Under the pieces are notes generated by a model. That model was not told where the DNA came from. It searched no databases and saw only the letters and a list, made by a program, of their open reading frames with translations. Source: Roseimicrobium gellanilyticum (GTDB lineage Bacteria > Verrucomicrobiota > Verrucomicrobiia > Verrucomicrobiales > Verrucomicrobiaceae). From it: a stretch of 64,000 nt of DNA. Below are positions 59,956-64,000 of this stretch, piece after piece (within the stretch, counting starts at the first letter, position 1; each line of letters begins with the position of its first letter). The stretch lies in the NCBI RefSeq assembly GCF_003315205.1, contig NZ_QNRR01000001.1, positions 372,001-436,000 on the forward strand, given 5' to 3'. The translations under genes were made by a program, and so were the position numbers.

Positions 59956-61422
59956 TCATGAGTGAGGATGCGTGCGAGGGGCGGGGGATGCCTTGCTGAA
60001 GTGTACCCTCGCCGTCTCCGCCACGCCATAAGCTACATCCTGCGGGGAGAAGTCATCGGTATTTATTTTCATGTCGCTGGCCTGCTCATAGAGCGGGCTC
60101 CGGCCGTCGTGCAGTTTGCGCAACGTTCCTGCGGGATCGGGATTCTTCAGCAGCGGTCGATCGTGGCTGTGGGCCGTGCGGCGATGCAATACATTGGGGT
60201 CGGCACTGAGCCACACCACAAAACCAAGCTGCTTCAGCAGGGGGAGATTCTCCGGGCGTGTGACGATCCCGCCGCCCGTGGCAATCACCAGGCCGTCCCG
60301 CCCAATCAACGAGCGCAGAGCTGCCGTCTCACGTACGCGAAATCCTTCTTCACCTTCTGCCGCGAAGATCTCCGGGATGGTCTGCCCTGCCACATCCGTG
60401 ATGAGATGATCCGTGTCCGCAAAGCCAAAGCCCAGGCTCTGCGCCACCATGCGGCCCACCGTCGACTTTCCGGAGCCCATGAGACCCACGAGAATCACAT
60501 TACACCCACGCGAGGCATCGGCAGCGGAAGGCGCCGCTCCATTGCCACCTAATTGAACCATGATCGACCGCACGAGGTCCGGGTCCTGCGCGATGGCTTC
60601 TTCGTAGGAGGGATAGCTCAGGGTGAATCCGGTGCTGCGGAGCTTTGCATTCGATACCCGCTTGTGCGTCCACGCACGCTTGCGCTGGGTATTGGGTTCC
60701 GTGACTGGGGGCATCAGCTTCTCAAAACGCCACGAGAGCGCGGTGTAGCACTCTCGCTGCGTCACCGGCGTGTCATCCGTCACATTGTAGATGCCCAGCG
60801 GTGCAGTGGTGGTGAGATGCACCAGCGCGCGTGCGGCATCCTCCCGATGAATCTGATTGAGGTAGCGGCCGTTGCCGTCATTTCCCTCAATGGTGGCCGT
60901 GCCTTCCAGATAGCTCTTCAGCACAAAGGACCGCGAGGGGCCGTAGATGCCCGCGAGCCGGGCCACACTGCCGCCACCGGCGAGCACAAGCTCTTCGGTC
61001 GCACGCAGGATCTGGCTGGTCTCCCTGTCGGGAGTGGCATCACTCTCCTCCGTGACCACCGACCCGTCTGTCTGTGGATATACACTGGTGCTGCTGGTGA
61101 AGAGAATCTTCGCCGCCGGAAACGAAGCCCGAAGGTTGTTGCAGCCCGCCAGATGCACCTGCCGGTAGGTTTCCGCGCCACCGCGGCTGGAGGACGCGCA
61201 GTGAATGACCCACGCAGGGCTGCCTCCGAATTTTTCTGACAGGGCCTGCACCTCCGCCGCCTGACTCACGTCGAAAGCATGTACTGGGTAGGGCTTGGCG
61301 GCCGCGAGGCGCTGTGCCGACTCCGGCGAGTGCGTCACTCCCGCCACGTCATGCCCTGCCTCGTGCAGCAGGTCCGCGACCCGCTCACCGATGTAGCCAC
61401 AGCCAATGACGAGGTATCTCAT
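59956..61422 (-). CDS. NAD-dependent epimerase/dehydratase (YeeZ-type) fused to shikimate kinase
   Basis: A 488-residue chain with two complete domains. Residues 1 to about 300 are an SDR/YeeZ-type epimerase fold: YLVIGCGYIGERVADLL binds the cofactor, HCASSSRGG and TSSTSVYP follow; the catalytic Tyr is present but the YxxxK lysine is not visible, as in YeeZ relatives. A short linker leads to shikimate kinase (about 308-475): VILVGLMGSGKSTVGRM (P-loop), ADTDHLI, and ATGGGIVTRPE, the complete kinase set. Shikimate kinase phosphorylates shikimate in aromatic amino acid synthesis. The gene starts at an ATGA overlap with the amidase stop. I know of no common pairing of these two domains. Confidence 0.9.
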   Translation of the reverse strand: MRYLVIGCGYIGERVADLLHEAGHDVAGVTHSPESAQRLAAAKPYPVHAFDVSQAAEVQALSEKFGGSPAWVIHCASSSRGGAETYRQVHLAGCNNLRASFPAAKILFTSSTSVYPQTDGSVVTEESDATPDRETSQILRATEELVLAGGGSVARLAGIYGPSRSFVLKSYLEGTATIEGNDGNGRYLNQIHREDAARALVHLTTTAPLGIYNVTDDTPVTQRECYTALSWRFEKLMPPVTEPNTQRKRAWTHKRVSNAKLRSTGFTLSYPSYEEAIAQDPDLVRSIMVQLGGNGAAPSAADASRGCNVILVGLMGSGKSTVGRMVAQSLGFGFADTDHLITDVAGQTIPEIFAAEGEEGFRVRETAALRSLIGRDGLVIATGGGIVTRPENLPLLKQLGFVVWLSADPNVLHRRTAHSHDRPLLKNPDPAGTLRKLHDGRSPLYEQASDMKINTDDFSPQDVAYGVAETARVHFSKASPAPRTHPHS

Positions 61423-62852
61423 GGAGCCTCCTTCTTGCGGTTGGCTGAGTAGTACTCTTCAAGACCGCGCACCACACCGCGTGTGTAGTCTTCCAACGGG
61501 CTGGAGACGAGGTGGCCATCCAGCAGCGTGCGCCCGATGTAGTGGCCCAGCAGCAGCCGCTTGTAGGTCTCCTCGTGATTCATCACATAGGGCTCAAAAT
61601 AGAGCACCGGGCACTGGTAGGTGCGATTGGCGAGCAGGTTGCGCGCATACACGTAGGGACTGCCGGATACGCGCCGGGCTGTGTTTTTCGTGTAGACATA
61701 TGCTGGCAGTCCCGTGGCCTGGGCCATGGCTCCGGCTACCGTATCCGCCATGGGGATCTCGGATTCCTGCACGCGGCTGAAGAGACGCTGCAGCATCTCA
61801 AAGCGGATGTCCTCATGCCGTAGTTCTGCCGGGCTGTAGCAGCCATTTACCAGCAGATGAAGATGATTCTGCGGCACGAAGGCGGGCTTTTCCGGGTCAC
61901 CCCACGCCTCGGCATTCAGGTGCAGGCACAGCACAAGATCGGGCTTCAGTTCCTGATTCACCCGGTTCGCACGCGCCCGGATCTCACTCACACGGTAGAA
62001 GAGCTTCTCCGCCTGCCACTGCACGGAAATGATGCGCCGTTCGTCGTAGCGATTGGTATAGGAGTCTGGGGGATTGGAGATGCCTGAATCGAGCAATACT
62101 TGCTTTGCCACGGGCCGGAGTGAGTCCGGGGTCTGCGTGGTGACGGGAGCTTCCTGAGACCGCACAAAGGTCACCACAGCACCCAGAGCCTCAAGCCGTG
62201 GCTTCAGCAGATTGGCCACCTGCAGGACCAGGCTCCCTTCCATCACGGCCTCACCGGGACGCATGCTGAGCCAGCGCTCCTCGACCTGGGCGTAGCCGCC
62301 CCCGATGTGGCCCGGGTCCAGGGCGATGTGCAATCCTTTCAACGGTGAATCACCCTTCTGGAGCGGGGGTAACTCCTGCGCGGTGCGCCAGTAGCGGATG
62401 GGCTTGCTCCGCAGAGCATCCTCGCGGACGAAGGCAATGGTGATCGGGGGCTGCCCGGGGGACGTCTCCACCATGAGCGAGTCTCCCTCGATGTGCCACG
62501 GAGGCAATTGGGCGGAATCATCGAGGTACACGGAGGCCGTGGCCTGCTGAAACTCGGTCCGTGTCATGGTGCCTGCCACCGCCTTCAGTGTGTTCCAGTC
62601 CGGCTTGTCGGCCAGGGGACTGAGCAGAGGCTTGTCGGGGACGGTGGGTACGGTGAGCAGGGGTGGGCTGTCTTCCTGCGTCAGGGGGGGCGGGGGAGGT
62701 GCGGGTGGGGGGGAGGCAGATGCCGGTGCCGCAGGAGGCACAGCCGGAACTGCAGGCGCTGGAGCCTCCTGCGCGGGCATGGCTCCCCCGCACAGCGCCA
62801 CCACTGCGGTGCCGATCGCGGGCTTCAAACATCTCCAGTTCCAGAATGACAT
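61419..62852 (-). CDS. Exported N-acetylmuramoyl-L-alanine amidase-like protein (Amidase_3)
   Basis: A 477-residue protein. A signal peptide (about residues 10-27) is followed by a Pro/Ala-rich linker. The later amidase_3-like domain has LHIALDPGHIGGG (zinc His), EGSLVLQVANLLKPRLEALGA (Glu ligand), and LVLCLHLNAEAWG (second His). Such enzymes cleave the glycan-peptide bond of peptidoglycan. The typical C-terminal repeats of AmiC are missing. ATG at 62852; an earlier ATG at 62888 would overlap the divergent gene's leader. It heads the operon amidase - epimerase/shikimate kinase - small membrane protein. Confidence 0.85.
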   Translation of the reverse strand: MSFWNWRCLKPAIGTAVVALCGGAMPAQEAPAPAVPAVPPAAPASASPPPAPPPPPLTQEDSPPLLTVPTVPDKPLLSPLADKPDWNTLKAVAGTMTRTEFQQATASVYLDDSAQLPPWHIEGDSLMVETSPGQPPITIAFVREDALRSKPIRYWRTAQELPPLQKGDSPLKGLHIALDPGHIGGGYAQVEERWLSMRPGEAVMEGSLVLQVANLLKPRLEALGAVVTFVRSQEAPVTTQTPDSLRPVAKQVLLDSGISNPPDSYTNRYDERRIISVQWQAEKLFYRVSEIRARANRVNQELKPDLVLCLHLNAEAWGDPEKPAFVPQNHLHLLVNGCYSPAELRHEDIRFEMLQRLFSRVQESEIPMADTVAGAMAQATGLPAYVYTKNTARRVSGSPYVYARNLLANRTYQCPVLYFEPYVMNHEETYKRLLLGHYIGRTLLDGHLVSSPLEDYTRGVVRGLEEYYSANRKKEAP

Positions 62853-62899
62853 GACCCTCAGCCTAAACTTGATTCGTGGGCAATTCATCTCCAAATACC

Positions 62900-63736
62900 A
62901 TGCTCATGACTGGAGCCCCTGACGACAACACCATCCGCATCTTGTTCTTGGGGGATGTCATGGGTGATCCCGGGCGTCGCGCCGTGGGAGACTTGCTGCC
63001 GAAGCTCAAGGAGGAGTTCTCCGTGGACTTTGCGATTGTAAACGGGGAAAACATTGCCGGTGGCCGTGGCCTCACGCCAAAGCTCGCCATCGGGCTCATG
63101 CGCGCCGGAGCCGCCGTGGTGACCACCGGTGACCACGTGTGGGACCAGAAGGAGATCATCCCTTGGTTTGAAGAGGAGCCGCGCCTGCTCCGACCCATCA
63201 ACTACCCCGAGGGCACGCCCGGCAGCGGCAGCGTGGTCCTGGACACGAAGAAGGGCAAGGTGGCCGTCATGAACGTGCAAGGCCGCACCTTCATGAAAAT
63301 GCTCCTGGAGAATCCCTTCACTGTCATGCAGGACGCCGTGGAGAAGGTTCGCGAGGAGACCAATGTCATCTTTGTGGACATGCACAGCGAGACCACAAGC
63401 GAGAAAGTGTGCATGGGCTGGTTCCTGGATGGCAAGGTTTCCGCTGTCGTGGGCACGCACACCCACGTACAGACGGCGGATGAACGCATTCTCCCCGAAG
63501 GGACAGCCTTCCTTTGTGATGCTGGCATGTGCGGGCCCATCAATTCCTGCATCGGCATGGAAATCGATTCCGCCGTCTCACGCTTCATCACGCTCATGCC
63601 CAGCCGCAATCATGTGGCCAGGGGACCCGTGAAGGTCTGCGGCGTGCTGGTGGATGTGGATGCCGCCACAGGCAAGGCAACAGCCATCGAGCGCGTCCAG
63701 CGGATGTGGGAGGAGCCGGGGAGCGGCACGAACTGA
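62900..63736 (+). CDS. YmdB-family metallophosphodiesterase
   Basis: A protein of about 278 residues of the TIGR00282/YmdB family. ILFLGDVMGDPGRRAV, NGENIAGG, TGDHVWDQ, DMHSETTSEK and GTHTHVQTAD carry the metal-binding Asp, Asn and His residues in the usual order. YmdB-type enzymes hydrolyse 2',3'-cyclic nucleotides or cAMP and influence biofilm and cell fate decisions in Bacillus. The start is uncertain: GTG at 62876, ATG at 62900 (given) and ATG at 62906 are all in frame and none has a ribosome binding site; the family usually begins at the RILFLGD strand. It is divergent from the amidase. Confidence 0.92.
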   Translation: MLMTGAPDDNTIRILFLGDVMGDPGRRAVGDLLPKLKEEFSVDFAIVNGENIAGGRGLTPKLAIGLMRAGAAVVTTGDHVWDQKEIIPWFEEEPRLLRPINYPEGTPGSGSVVLDTKKGKVAVMNVQGRTFMKMLLENPFTVMQDAVEKVREETNVIFVDMHSETTSEKVCMGWFLDGKVSAVVGTHTHVQTADERILPEGTAFLCDAGMCGPINSCIGMEIDSAVSRFITLMPSRNHVARGPVKVCGVLVDVDAATGKATAIERVQRMWEEPGSGTN

Positions 63737-63783
63737 GCGGCTGCCGCTTCGGTTTCCATGGTTCCCTTTTGACTGGTGCAGTC

Positions 63784-64000
63784 ATGCTCGTTGAACTTGA
63801 GTATCCTGTTGCGAAGAACGTTCTCCGTTCGCTGAAGGTGATCGTTCATTCCTACGCGGTTGATCACCTGCTGGCGGATGCTCAGGAGGCATATCGTGTG
63901 TACGAATTGATGTCCATCCGGAGGCCGGGAGACATCATCCACTACATCGGCATCGAACCGGTTGAGGTCACCGAGTACACCTTGTCGCGGTGTTTGGAAA
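63784..64000 (+). CDS. Hypothetical protein, N-terminal fragment (cut by window edge)
   Basis: An ATG at 63784 opens a frame of 72 codons that reaches the window edge without a stop. The peptide starts MLVELEYPVAKNVLRSLKVIV and contains several alternating acidic and hydrophobic stretches; no family is recognised and no signal peptide is seen. It is 47 bases after the YmdB-type gene on the same strand. Confidence 0.5.
   Translation, partial: MLVELEYPVAKNVLRSLKVIVHSYAVDHLLADAQEAYRVYELMSIRRPGDIIHYIGIEPVEVTEYTLSRCLE

Overview
This window of about 60% GC DNA most likely comes from the Verrucomicrobiota (a Verrucomicrobium/Roseimicrobium/Prosthecobacter-like genus). The assignment is by inference. 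It rests on the planctomycete-type cytochrome (DUF1592 family) plus DUF1552 gene pair, a PVC-type haem-binding dehydrogenase with a C-terminal CxxCH, many twin-arginine Gfo/Idh/MocA oxidoreductases and secreted sugar isomerases, PQQ-like propeller proteins, and the scarcity of clear Shine-Dalgarno sites. No rRNA, tRNA, CRISPR array, insertion sequence or phage gene was seen. The window is densely coding, with no gene-free stretch longer than about 300 bases.

Left end (1-8335, minus strand): an operon that reads as a Pel-type exopolysaccharide locus. It encodes a PelA-like deacetylase, an inner-membrane-anchored TPR protein, a TPR plus beta-barrel outer-membrane protein (together resembling PelB), a separate GH114 hydrolase (the other half of PelA), and the start of a PelD-like membrane protein cut by the window edge. 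This is the most interesting system here because the two large bifunctional Pel proteins appear as separate genes.

8474-16451: housekeeping genes, mostly on the plus strand. They are an M23 peptidase (minus), a Fur-family regulator, argH, a Nudix hydrolase, a TatC with a large periplasmic insertion and an acidic tail, an N-formylglutamate-amidohydrolase-like protein, OsmC and a Tat-exported Gfo/Idh/MocA protein. 16496-18125 holds a two-gene unit: an AbiEii-like nucleotidyltransferase and a conserved partner of unknown function.

18210-24081 (minus): a catabolic cluster headed by a GntR/FadR-type regulator with a palindrome at its start codon. It continues with a KGPDC/HPS-type decarboxylase or aldolase, a zinc-type dehydrogenase, an FAD oxidoreductase, an SDR and a sugar isomerase. 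A 14-copy heptanucleotide repeat interrupts it. 24251-33451 mixes a PH-domain membrane protein, a degenerate histidine-kinase-like protein, a UGT-type glycosyltransferase, the DUF1592/DUF1552 pair, pdxA and small proteins.

33478-49129: secreted or membrane functions typical of this phylum (Gfo/Idh/MocA, glutaredoxin, two PQQ propellers, a TlpA-like thioredoxin, a ThuA-LRR-isomerase operon, a FUSC transporter, a PVC haem dehydrogenase). 49264-64000: a Dus tRNA enzyme and an EF-P with an atypical loop sharing a bidirectional terminator, a DUF6807 (PmoA-like) protein, a PlpD-like patatin autotransporter, a GH42/GH50-like glycosidase, a class C beta-lactamase-like esterase, QueG, an amidase followed by an epimerase-shikimate kinase fusion, a YmdB-type phosphodiesterase and a truncated unknown gene at the right edge. 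Several perfect hairpins between genes act as terminators or resemble REP elements.
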